Assembly: GCA_018660685.1 (NCBI GenBank)
Contig: JABJJW010000023.1
Location: forward strand, 124,001-188,000
Direction: 5' to 3'
Length of the DNA: 64,000 nucleotides
From: Flavobacteriales bacterium
Lineage (GTDB): Bacteria > Bacteroidota > Bacteroidia > Flavobacteriales_G > Salibacteraceae
The translations under genes were made by a program, and so were the position numbers. Shown here piece by piece: positions 47,031 through 56,600 of the stretch (positions within the stretch are counted from its first letter, which is position 1; every line of letters starts with the position of its first letter). The notes under the pieces are model-generated. The model worked only from the letters and a program-made list of their open reading frames with translations, was not told where the DNA came from and did no database searches.

Positions 47031-48166
47031 AACGTAGAGATCTTAAACTTCTTCTTTCGTTTACCAAAGTGAAAGCTAGGTAGTTTAAACCCCCGTTTTT
47101 TTCCTTTGAACTTTCGCTTTTTCTTTCTTGCCGACTTATCCTTTCGGGTCTTGTTCTTGTGCTGCCTGTTTGAAATCGACGGCCCAAACGCCTTGCTCAA
47201 AGTAACTTGGAAGAAAAGGTAAGTATCATTGCTTTCGGAATTTCCCCTAGGCTGATCTTCTAAATACCACTCCCGATCTGGCACATCTGGCAGAGAAACG
47301 CTTGGGTTCGCAAAGTAGGCGGAGAGTTTTCCAAAACGACTTTCAATTTCATCATTGTTATAATAGTATCCACTTGCATCATCGATGTAGTCCGTGATCG
47401 TCCATCGATAGCCAAAGTCTAGACCAAGAGTGAAATTCCGGTTAAGAAGCATGTACACACCACCGCCCAAGGGGAATGAGGCGCTAAATCTGCTATACGG
47501 CGCGGGTCCATCCGGTAGTCCTTGACCTTCAGTTGACAATGGCTTTAGTGCATACCATTTTCCGTCGAATTCAGACTTGGAGTTAAAGAAGAATAATCCA
47601 GCCCCTCCTGCTGCGTATGCCCCAAAGCGGTTACCCGTAAAGAGCTTTGTAGTTTGGGCGCCAGCTAACTGAAGTGTTTTTGGCTTTAAAAAATGAAATT
47701 CATAGTGCACTGCCGCCTCGATGACTGGAGCCTTAAAATGAATGTTTCGGTAATGCCGCTTTTCATAGGTAGTTAATGCATCGTTACCCCTAATCTGAGC
47801 ATAAGTTAGAGCTCCTCGAACTGCGTGCTGTTTGAGGAGGAAATACCGAACTGCTGTAGAGACTGCGTATCTCGTTTGAGTAGGCTCAAGATCAAAAAAC
47901 AGGGGCTTTCCGATATCATTTTGACCTCCCAAGTCTCCAAGAAACCCTGATGGCCCAACACCGAGCATAAATTCTAGCCGAGTAGGCTTCCAGGAAATAT
48001 CCCTCTTTTTGTTCGCCTTTGGGGTTTCGAAAGTTCCTTTTGCCTTAGATTTTGAACTACCCTTTGGTGGCTTACCGAAGTTTGATTTCTTTTGGGCGTA
48101 CGTTGTGCCTGAGCTAAGAATTAAGCAACAGACAATCCAAACTATATATTGGGAATTAGCGCGCAA
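47027..48166 (-). CDS. Outer membrane beta-barrel (DUF6089-like) protein with strongly basic C-terminal tail
   Basis: Signal peptide; RLEFMLGVGPSGFLGDLGGQNDIG..., GGGVYMLLNRNFTLGLDFGYRWTITDYIDDASGYYYNN; tail NKTRKDKSARKKKRKFKGKKRGFKLPSFHFGKRKKKFKISTF. Confidence 0.8.
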   Translation of the reverse strand: MRANSQYIVWIVCCLILSSGTTYAQKKSNFGKPPKGSSKSKAKGTFETPKANKKRDISWKPTRLEFMLGVGPSGFLGDLGGQNDIGKPLFFDLEPTQTRYAVSTAVRYFLLKQHAVRGALTYAQIRGNDALTTYEKRHYRNIHFKAPVIEAAVHYEFHFLKPKTLQLAGAQTTKLFTGNRFGAYAAGGAGLFFFNSKSEFDGKWYALKPLSTEGQGLPDGPAPYSRFSASFPLGGGVYMLLNRNFTLGLDFGYRWTITDYIDDASGYYYNNDEIESRFGKLSAYFANPSVSLPDVPDREWYLEDQPRGNSESNDTYLFFQVTLSKAFGPSISNRQHKNKTRKDKSARKKKRKFKGKKRGFKLPSFHFGKRKKKFKISTF

Positions 48167-48226
48167 TGTTCGACCGAGTTGTCACAAAAGTAACGGCTTC
48201 AAAATAAAGATTGATTTTAACAGCCC

Positions 48227-50281
48227 TTGACTCACATCATGCCTACATATAACCCGTCTTTGTGGACTGTGATATTTATCCTGGCGCTTGTTGGAACTGT
48301 GAGTTTCACAACTTCGTCAGCGCAGTCAGACTTCGGGCTGGAGGAAAGCCTAGACAATCTAAATACATCAAATCGCGATTTGGCTATTTCAACTCTTGAT
48401 AGCTTATGGGTTTCGTTCAATCATGATTTGGACACAAGCAGCCTTCAGTTTTTCCGAAATGTAGCTAAGAAGTATCGTGGGCTTAATGCGCATCACAAGA
48501 GTGTCATAGTATATGAGTCCCTTCTTGATTTGGCCATCAGGCTGAATGATACCGCATTGATCTGTGAATCTGAGTATTACCAAGGTCTTGGATACAGGAA
48601 CATGGGTTTATTCAATGAAGCCCTCGAACATCTATTTCATACCCTTTCATTGGAAGAGACTTCAGATCAATCAGAATGGACACGGGTTTCCTTGATCCAA
48701 ATTGGAATTATTAAAAAGGAACAGGGGCTTCTACATGAGTCGATTGAGCATTTTGAACGGGCATTAGAAATCGCTCGAGCAAGCGACAACATCACCGGAA
48801 TTGCATCTGTCCTCAATAACATCGGGAGCGCATACAAGTTGTTGGGAGAATATCAACTAGCCAAGGAATATCTCCAAGAGGCTATTGAGCTGAACAAATC
48901 TGACGGGAACTTAAAATACCTCAGCTACAATTACAATACCCTGGCTAATGTCTATGAAGAGACCAATGATCTGGAAAATGCCTTGACTTACCAAAATAAG
49001 AGCATTGAGTATAAGCGTCAGCTGAATGATAATGCGAGCTTGAGCGTCAGCTATCTGAACAAGGCCATCATCCTCAATAAGATGTCTAGGACAAATGAGG
49101 CCTTTGAGCTTCTTGAGAAAAGCCTTGAGATGTCCAAGAGATACGAGCAGGCCTCCCTCACTCCCCACATTTACGAAGAATTAGGGAAAGCCTATTTCTC
49201 GGCGGATCAACCAGAAAAAGCCTATGAATATGTGGTTGCATCATCCAACTATCAGGATAGCCTCAATGAAGCGGATAAAAAAGCATTGATCAGCGAGATG
49301 GAGGCGTTTTATAATCAGAGGAAGGTTGAATCTGAGAACTCCACCCTTAAAAAGACCTTGGAATCTGGGGCTACCGAAATTAAGAAGCGAGAAACGTTGC
49401 TTTTCAGTCTGTTTACAATAATTGGAATCCTGCTTATACTCGTTTCAGCATATATAATTGCAAATAGGAAAAGGGTTTTTGAGGCGAAGGCCTACAAGGA
49501 TCAATTTGAAGCCCTTCAGGCCAGAAGCACGAAGATTCAGGATCAATCACAGCGAATCGAAATGAGCACGTCTCGACTAGAGCAATTGAAAAATGACAAT
49601 GAGCTCTGCCTAACAACTCTCCGGAGTGACGTTCGTGGCCTGGTGAGCGCATTGAATGCTTTGCTCGGGGTGATTCAAAAGAGCAACCAGGATTCTCAAC
49701 TAAATGAGAAAATCGCCTTGTTAGCTTTTTCCAGTGAGAACTTAATGTGGTTGATAGAAAACATTTTAGAATTCGAATCAGACTTATCTCAAATGAAGTC
49801 AACATCTCAAACTCTCGATGTAAAGGAAGAGCTTGAGACTATCTGTTCTAATTTCCAGCAGCTATTCGATGACAAAGGCGTTGATTTTATTGTTCAGGTT
49901 CAAATTGGAGAATCTTCTCGAATAGCCAGTATAGATCGGCTTCATCAAGTGACATTCAGCCTGCTTGATAGTGCCTTTAAGCTGACGCAAGAAGGATTTG
50001 TAAAGTTTGATGTAGAAGAACATGGTGGCTCGATTAATTTAAATCTCGAGTGTTCCAATCCAGAAATCCCCGCCGGCTTCCTCAAGCGTGTCTTCAATCG
50101 ATTCTATCTTACGTCTGAAGAGAATTATAAAATTCTCGGTGGCAGCGGCCTGAATCTATACATGATAAATCGAATTGCAGAGCACAACAACTGGTCTTTT
50201 GAAACAACGCAACCCCCTGAACGTTTACAGTTTAAGTTGAGATTGCCATTGAAAATCCCTACCCCTGCTGAGTCAATGTAA
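48227..50281 (+). CDS. Tetratricopeptide-repeat membrane protein with degenerate histidine-kinase-like C-terminus
   Basis: TPRs (ASVLNNIGSAYKLLGEYQLAKEYLQEAIELNKSDGN...), TM (LLFSLFTIIGILLILVSAYIIA), GHKL-like region (FNRFYLTSEENYKILGGSGLNLYMINRIAEHNNW) without canonical H, N and D boxes. Confidence 0.85.
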   Translation: MTHIMPTYNPSLWTVIFILALVGTVSFTTSSAQSDFGLEESLDNLNTSNRDLAISTLDSLWVSFNHDLDTSSLQFFRNVAKKYRGLNAHHKSVIVYESLLDLAIRLNDTALICESEYYQGLGYRNMGLFNEALEHLFHTLSLEETSDQSEWTRVSLIQIGIIKKEQGLLHESIEHFERALEIARASDNITGIASVLNNIGSAYKLLGEYQLAKEYLQEAIELNKSDGNLKYLSYNYNTLANVYEETNDLENALTYQNKSIEYKRQLNDNASLSVSYLNKAIILNKMSRTNEAFELLEKSLEMSKRYEQASLTPHIYEELGKAYFSADQPEKAYEYVVASSNYQDSLNEADKKALISEMEAFYNQRKVESENSTLKKTLESGATEIKKRETLLFSLFTIIGILLILVSAYIIANRKRVFEAKAYKDQFEALQARSTKIQDQSQRIEMSTSRLEQLKNDNELCLTTLRSDVRGLVSALNALLGVIQKSNQDSQLNEKIALLAFSSENLMWLIENILEFESDLSQMKSTSQTLDVKEELETICSNFQQLFDDKGVDFIVQVQIGESSRIASIDRLHQVTFSLLDSAFKLTQEGFVKFDVEEHGGSINLNLECSNPEIPAGFLKRVFNRFYLTSEENYKILGGSGLNLYMINRIAEHNNWSFETTQPPERLQFKLRLPLKIPTPAESM

Positions 50282-51506
50282 ACACAGTAATCTCCGGTAG
50301 AATTCCGAACCTGCCCGGATAACCAATGTATCCGAATCCCCGATTTACGTAGAGCATTTGCTCTTCTTCTCGATACAAATCGGCCCATTCAGGATAGAAG
50401 TACTTCACAGGGCTCCATTTAATTTGACCGACTTCAATTCCAAATTGCATCCCGTGCGTGTGGCCAGAAAATGTCACATCAATATCCTTATAATTCTTGG
50501 TCACTTCTCCTCGCCAGTGGCTTGGATCATGTGACAATAAGAGCTTTACTTTTTGGTTTTCTGTTCCTTGATATGCAGACGCCAAGTCTCCATATTTTGG
50601 AAAACGGCCTTTGCCTCCCCAATTCTCTACTCCTAGAATCGCGATTGTGTCTCCCTCGCGTTCAATAATTCTATTCTCGTTAATGAGTAAATCCCATCCC
50701 ATGTCTTTCTGAATCTGCTTGAGATTGGATAGGTTGTTGACTTTATCTTCTGGACTATCCCAAGGAACATAATCACCGTAATCGTGATTCCCAAGGATGC
50801 TAAAGACCCCATCTGGCGCCTTCAATTGTCCAAAAAGTTCCGTCCATCCATTGAGTTCGTCCGACTTATTGTTCACTAAATCTCCAGTAAAAAAGATGGC
50901 GTCGCCTAGCTGATCATTGATCAACTTAACCCCTCTTTCAACTGCTCTTTTACTCCAAAATGAGCCGACATGGATGTCCGAAATTTGAACGATGCGATAG
51001 CCTTCGAAGGCCGGCGGGAGATTCTTCAGCTTGAGATCTCTCTTCCTAATAGTATAATCATGTGCCCCGCTGAGCACTCCCCACCCCATTGTGAGTAGAG
51101 GCAGCGTTGCCGAAACGGCCCCCACTCCTGTAATGAATTCATTCCGGCTAATTCCAGTTTCAGTGTCCTTGATTTGCGGGTTCAACTTGCTCCAAACCCA
51201 TTGGATTGCTCGCCATCCATCTGCAACCAAAAGCCAAATTGCAAATAGTAGCTTCCCCAGAATGTTGGCAACGCCAATGGTAGCAATGATGGCTAATACA
51301 CTTCTTCCTCCCTGTGTATTTGATAGTGGTTCGTATAAAATGAAGGATAGAAGCGTTATCGCTGTGAGGACCCAGAACAATATTTTAACTGCACGTTGGA
51401 CTGGTTCCCACCATGATGCACTAATGAATTTTAGCCCTTGGTAGGCGTATAGATCGAAGAGCAGTACCAAGCCACTCAAAATCACAAAAAGAAGTAGTCG
51501 ATTCAC
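50259..51506 (-). CDS. Membrane-anchored metallophosphoesterase (YkuE/YaeI-like)
   Basis: N-terminal TMs; VQISDIHVGSFW, FFTGDLVNN, GNHDYGDY, FSGHTHGMQ. Confidence 0.92.
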   Translation of the reverse strand: MNRLLLFVILSGLVLLFDLYAYQGLKFISASWWEPVQRAVKILFWVLTAITLLSFILYEPLSNTQGGRSVLAIIATIGVANILGKLLFAIWLLVADGWRAIQWVWSKLNPQIKDTETGISRNEFITGVGAVSATLPLLTMGWGVLSGAHDYTIRKRDLKLKNLPPAFEGYRIVQISDIHVGSFWSKRAVERGVKLINDQLGDAIFFTGDLVNNKSDELNGWTELFGQLKAPDGVFSILGNHDYGDYVPWDSPEDKVNNLSNLKQIQKDMGWDLLINENRIIEREGDTIAILGVENWGGKGRFPKYGDLASAYQGTENQKVKLLLSHDPSHWRGEVTKNYKDIDVTFSGHTHGMQFGIEVGQIKWSPVKYFYPEWADLYREEEQMLYVNRGFGYIGYPGRFGILPEITVFTLTQQG

Positions 51507-51521
51507 AATGCAGGATTAACC

Positions 51522-51549
51522 AAAAAAACCCCAGAGATGACTGAGGTTT
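51522..51549 (-). terminator. Terminator downstream of tRNA-Cys
   Basis: Minus strand AAACCTCAGTCATCTCTGGGGTTTTTTTGG. Confidence 0.65.
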
Positions 51550-51564
51550 ATGTTGGAGGAAATT

Positions 51565-51638
51565 TGGAGGTCTCGAGCGGATTCGAACCGCTGTAGATGG
51601 TTTTGCAGACCACTGCCTAGCCACTCGGCCACGAGACC
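51565..51638 (-). tRNA. tRNA-Cys (anticodon GCA), CCA encoded
   Basis: Minus strand GGTCTCG-TG-GCCGAGTGGCTAGGC-A-GTGGTCTGCAAAACCAT-CTAC-AGCGGTTCGAATCCGCT-CGAGACC-T-CCA folds as a cloverleaf. Confidence 0.95.
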
Positions 51639-51658
51639 TTTTAGAGTGGGCGAATTTA

Positions 51659-52027
51659 CTACTTATTCAATCTCCTTTTACGCGTGGTGACCACAGATAC
51701 ATAATCCAATTCGTGGTGAACAGGGGGTGCCATTTTGCGAACGACCACCTCAACTTCTTCCGCGCGAGGAAAGGCTTCTATCATCCGATCAGCAATGTCA
51801 GCAGCCACTGTTTCAATAAGGTTTTTTGGAATGCCCATGATTTGTTTCACGATATCCATGACTTCAACGTAATCGATCGCCTCCTGAATGCTATCGTTCT
51901 TTGCTGGAATCGTATTATCGGTTAGAATGACAATGTCGGTTTCGAATACTCCACCTGTCAAACGCTCTTCTGCATGGCACCCATGAAACGCCTTGAATCG
52001 AAGTCCTCTAATTTCAATTCTGTCCAT
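51659..52027 (-). CDS. folB: Dihydroneopterin aldolase
   Basis: MDRIEIRGLRFKAFHGCHAEERLTGGVFETDIVI... NLIETVAADIADRMIEAFPRAEEVEVVVRKMAPPV. Confidence 0.92.
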   Translation of the reverse strand: MDRIEIRGLRFKAFHGCHAEERLTGGVFETDIVILTDNTIPAKNDSIQEAIDYVEVMDIVKQIMGIPKNLIETVAADIADRMIEAFPRAEEVEVVVRKMAPPVHHELDYVSVVTTRKRRLNK

Positions 52028-53546
52028 CCTGAATCTTTCTTAGACCATCTGACAATCGTCGCGTTGATTCCTGCTTCCCGAGAAACTCCATTATGTCAAA
52101 CATGCCTGGTCCGGCTGGTTGCCCTGTAATTAAAACTCGAAGTAGAGGCATAGCCGCGCCCATTCCTAATTCTTTTTCTTCGAGATAGTTCATAAATAGA
52201 GCCTGCAACTTCGTAGATTCAAAATCTGTGGCGGCTTCATAGAGCGTAATAAGCTCCTCAACGATCAATGGGCTGTTTTCCTTCCATTTTTTACGGATCG
52301 TTTTTTCGTCATATTCAGCAGGGGCTGCAAATAGATACTCGCCTTCCATCATGTCCGCAACAAAAAACGCTCGCTCCTTCATCAATTCGACAAAAGTATT
52401 GGTCTGTTCGGTCGTAAAAGCAATGCCCGCCTCCTCTAGATGAGGACCAAGCGCAAATGCCAACTCCTCCGTTGATTTTGAACGAAGGAATTGTTGATTA
52501 TACCAATTCGTTTTGTCCGCATCAAATTTTGCCCCGGACTTACCGACTCGCTCCAACGTGAAATCTTCAATGAGTTCGCTAAGTGTATAAAGTTCTTTTT
52601 CAGTTCCGGGATTCCAACCAAGAAATGCCAGCATGTTTATGAAGGCCTCTGAGTAGTATCCTTTTTCGCGGTAACCAGAAGAGATTTCACCAGTACTAGG
52701 ATCTGTCCAATCGAGTGGGAATACTGGAAACCTTAGCCGGTCGCCATCCCTCTTGCTCAATTTACCATTCCCGTCAGGGCGAAGAATTAAAGGAAGGTGA
52801 GCGAATTCGGGACGAGTGTCTTCCCAGCCCAAAAAACGATATAAAAGGACGTGCAATGGCGCGCTCGGCAACCACTCTTCTCCTCGAATCACGTGCGATA
52901 TCTTCATCAGGTGATCATCAACAATATTGGCTAGATGATATGTTGGCATTCCATCAGACTTGAAGATTACCTTATCATCCAAGTTTGAGGAATTGACCTG
53001 AACCCAACCCCGAATGATGTCTTCAAACCTGACGTCTTCATTTCGAGGAATTTTCACCCTAATCGTGTATGGCTCGCCTGCGGTCAACTTTGCATTAACC
53101 TCGTCTGCTGAAAGGGTCAACGAGTTTATCATCGTCATTCGAACCGATGAATTGTATTGCGGGTTCGGCACTTTGGCTCTTTTTAGACGCTCTCGCATCT
53201 CCCCTAACTCTTCTTGTGTATCAAATGCGTAGTATGCGTGTCCGGACTCAATAAGCTGATCTGCATACTGTCTATATATCTCTTTGCGGTCGGATTGACG
53301 ATAAGGTCCAAACTCTCCTTCGTTCCATGGACTTTCATCAGGCACCATGCCTGCCCACTCCAGCGCCTCTTTTATATAGTCCTCAGCGCCAGGAACATAC
53401 CTCGCCTGATCCGTGTCTTCAACCCGAAGGATGAACTTCCCTCCGCTCCTTCGAGCAAACAAAAAATTGAACAACGCTGTTCGAACGCCACCCATGTGTA
53501 ATGGGCCAGTTGGACTAGGCGCAAATCGTACTCTTACTTCGCTCAC
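52014..53546 (-). CDS. gltX: Glutamate--tRNA ligase (GTG start)
   Basis: VRFAPSPTGPLHMGGVRTALFNFLFAR, GKLSKRDGDRLRFPV. Confidence 0.95.
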   Translation of the reverse strand: MSEVRVRFAPSPTGPLHMGGVRTALFNFLFARRSGGKFILRVEDTDQARYVPGAEDYIKEALEWAGMVPDESPWNEGEFGPYRQSDRKEIYRQYADQLIESGHAYYAFDTQEELGEMRERLKRAKVPNPQYNSSVRMTMINSLTLSADEVNAKLTAGEPYTIRVKIPRNEDVRFEDIIRGWVQVNSSNLDDKVIFKSDGMPTYHLANIVDDHLMKISHVIRGEEWLPSAPLHVLLYRFLGWEDTRPEFAHLPLILRPDGNGKLSKRDGDRLRFPVFPLDWTDPSTGEISSGYREKGYYSEAFINMLAFLGWNPGTEKELYTLSELIEDFTLERVGKSGAKFDADKTNWYNQQFLRSKSTEELAFALGPHLEEAGIAFTTEQTNTFVELMKERAFFVADMMEGEYLFAAPAEYDEKTIRKKWKENSPLIVEELITLYEAATDFESTKLQALFMNYLEEKELGMGAAMPLLRVLITGQPAGPGMFDIMEFLGKQESTRRLSDGLRKIQDGQN

Positions 53547-53565
53547 TTCTAAAAATTTAAGCGCG

Positions 53566-53573
53566 CAAAGATA
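53566..53573 (-). promoter_or_regulatory. -7 element TATCTTTG upstream of gltX
   Basis: Minus strand TATCTTTG with an upstream TTG at 23 nt spacing. Confidence 0.5.
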
Positions 53574-53676
53574 GAGAGCCAGAAACGATTGAAATTCAAG
53601 GTGCAGAGAATCTTTAACCGTACTTAACAGCTAAGCTCTGTCTCCGATGATATCTTTGAGAGTCGGGTCCGATTCC

Positions 53677-56600
53677 ATGGAAATAAAAGAAAACCTTCAA
53701 CGCTATTCGAGAAAGCTCCAGGTGAAGCAAATGATCACCGGGGGAATCATCTCGTCATCGCTATTAGTTGGTGTCTGGATTGCGCTTTCCTTGATGGAGT
53801 ACGAATTGCGCCTAGGGATATCAGAACGGACAATTCTCTTCTTTTCGTTCGTTGCCACCACCTTGAGCGTCCTTGGCTACTTGCTATTCATTCCCTTCCT
53901 CAGATGGCTCCGGCTCCTTCCTTCTCGATCAAACCACGACCTGGCTTTAGAAATTGGACGCGATATTCCACAAGTTGAGGATCAACTCCTCAATTTTTTG
54001 GCTCTGGAAAACGAACGGCAAAACAATGCCCTCGTCCATGCCAGCTTGGAACAGAAATCTCTCCGTTTTGTGGATTTTGATTTTAGCCAGACCGTAAATC
54101 TTAGGTCAAGCCTTCAAATATTAAGGGTTGCCATCATCCCCATGCTGTTGGCCTGTATAATTCTTCTTTGGGACTCTTCACTGCTGATGGAAAGTGGTTC
54201 TCGTCTGGTCCAATTCAATAAATCATTCATCCCGCCGGCTCCATTTACTTTCAATCTCGAAAATCAACTTCTACAAGTTGCTGAAGGGAATGATCTGGAA
54301 ATCGTCGTCTCTGCAGAAGGAAAGGCCGTCCCAGAAAATGCGTTCGTTCTCATGAATGATGCCGAATTCAGGATGAAACGACTCTCTACGGGAAGCTTCT
54401 CATTTCTCTTCAAAAATGTTCGAAAGGATCTAGATTTCCAGTTGCGCGGTGCTTCTGTTTATTCAGCCGCTCATAGCATCACTGTGCTCCCTAAGCCGAG
54501 ATTGGTAGAAACGGAGGTATACGCTGATTACCCGGCCTATACTGGGCTTAAAAATGAATCTTTCACAAATCGATCTCGACTGGAAATCCCAGAGGGAACG
54601 GAATTAAACTTTCAGTTCTTGACTTCAAAGTCGAAAACACTCCAAATTGCTGAAGATGGCATGAGTATGCCGATTGAAATTGAGGATAATATTGGCGTTT
54701 ATAAATCTCGTATGACCGAGGGTCAAAACCTCATCGTCATCACTAACAACACTTCTCTTTCTGATACAGCAACCATCGCAATTGCCATTATTCCAGATCA
54801 ATTCCCTGCCATCAAGATTTACGAACACGTGGATAGTTCAAACCTATCCTTCAGGTACTTCAATGGGGAGTGCTCTGACGATTACGGAATAAGCAAGGCC
54901 ACATTTAACGTGTCGATGACTACAAGTGGGTTCACAACTTCCCAAATAATCGCCCTCCCAATCGCTGATCGAGCTCAACAAACGCTCTCACACTTGTGGA
55001 ACGTTGATAGCCTCATCACGACCCCTGGACAAAAGATCGAATACTTTTTCGAAGTCTGGGATAATGATGGGATCAATGGAGCAAAATCGACTCGTAGCGC
55101 CAAATGGACTTATACGGTGCCTTCGCTGGACGACATGAAGACGCAAGCTGAGTCTCAAAGCGATGAGTCAAAGAAGGCGCTCGAGACCAATATGGACGAG
55201 CTCACTGATATGCAGGAGGAAATAGACGCCCTTAAAAAGGACCTGCTTCAAAAGAAAAAGCCAGAATGGCAAGATCGCGAGCGCCTAGAAGACCTCCTGA
55301 AGCAACAGAAGGAGATGATTAAAAATTTGGAAGAAAAATCGACTCTTCAAAGAACCGAGCAGGAAAAGCTAAGCCGTTTTGAGCAGATGGATGAAGACCT
55401 CATGCAAAAGCAAGAACAGATTCAAAAGATGTTCGAAGAACTCTTTGATGATGAATTCAAAGAAAAATATGAGGAGTGGAATGAGCTGTTAGAGGAGCTT
55501 AGCAAGGAAGAAATGCTTAAGACCTTGGAGCAGATGGAAATGGACCATGAAAAGCTCGAAAAACAGCTTGATAGAACCTTAGAACTGTTTAAGCAATTGG
55601 AGTTTGAAAAGAAACTTGATGAGTCTATTCAAAAAGTGGATGAGTTGATAAAAGAACAGGAAGAGCTCATCGAAGAGACTGACAACAAGCAAAATTCCGA
55701 AGATGAATTAAGTGAGAAGCAAGAAGAGCTGAATGAGGAGCTTGAAGAACTTCAAGAAGAGCTTGAGGAGCTCGAGGAGATGAATAAGGAACTTGAAGAG
55801 CCAAACGAGCTGCCTGAGTCTGCAGAAGAAAAAGCGGAAGAAGCTTCTCAAAAAATGGAAGAAGCCGCGGATGATTTAAGTGGGGGTAAGAGGAAAAAAG
55901 GAAAGGAAAGCCAAGAAGGGGCCAAAGAGAATCTTGAAGAAATGCAGGAATCCTTGAGTCAGTTCCAAGAACAGATGGCCCAAGATCAACAAGCTGAAAA
56001 TCTTGATGACATGAGACAGCTCTTGGAGAACATCGTTGACTTATCCCACGCTCAGGAGGATGTGATGGAAAACATAAAAGGGACCAAGCTCAGCGACCCA
56101 AAGTACATCCAATTAGCAAAGACTCAAAAGGACATTGTAGATGATGTTAAGACTGTTGAAGATTCGCTCCTGGCCTTGAGCAAAAGAGTTCCCCAACTCG
56201 ATCGAGTAATCAATGATGAAATCACATCTGTGAAACACAACATGGACAAGGCTCTTTCGAACCTCACAAATCAGCCTCCAAATCAGGAGAGGAGATATAA
56301 GGAAATGGCTGTGCAGCGGCAGCAATTAGCCATGACCTCGTTGAATAATCTAGCACTCCTCTTTGACGAAATCATTCGAGACATGCAAAGCGACCTAAGC
56401 GAAAAGGCTTTTGGTAAAGGGGCGTGTAAGAATCCTGGCAATAAGCCAGGCGGGAAGCCCTCTGCAGGTGACATGAAGAAAATGCAGAAGAATTTGAACA
56501 AACAACTTCAGAAGTTGAAAGAAGCCATGGAAAAAGGGCAGAATCCAAATGGTAAAAAGCCAGGGGGAATGCCTGGCATGCCGGGCATGAGCAAGGAGCT

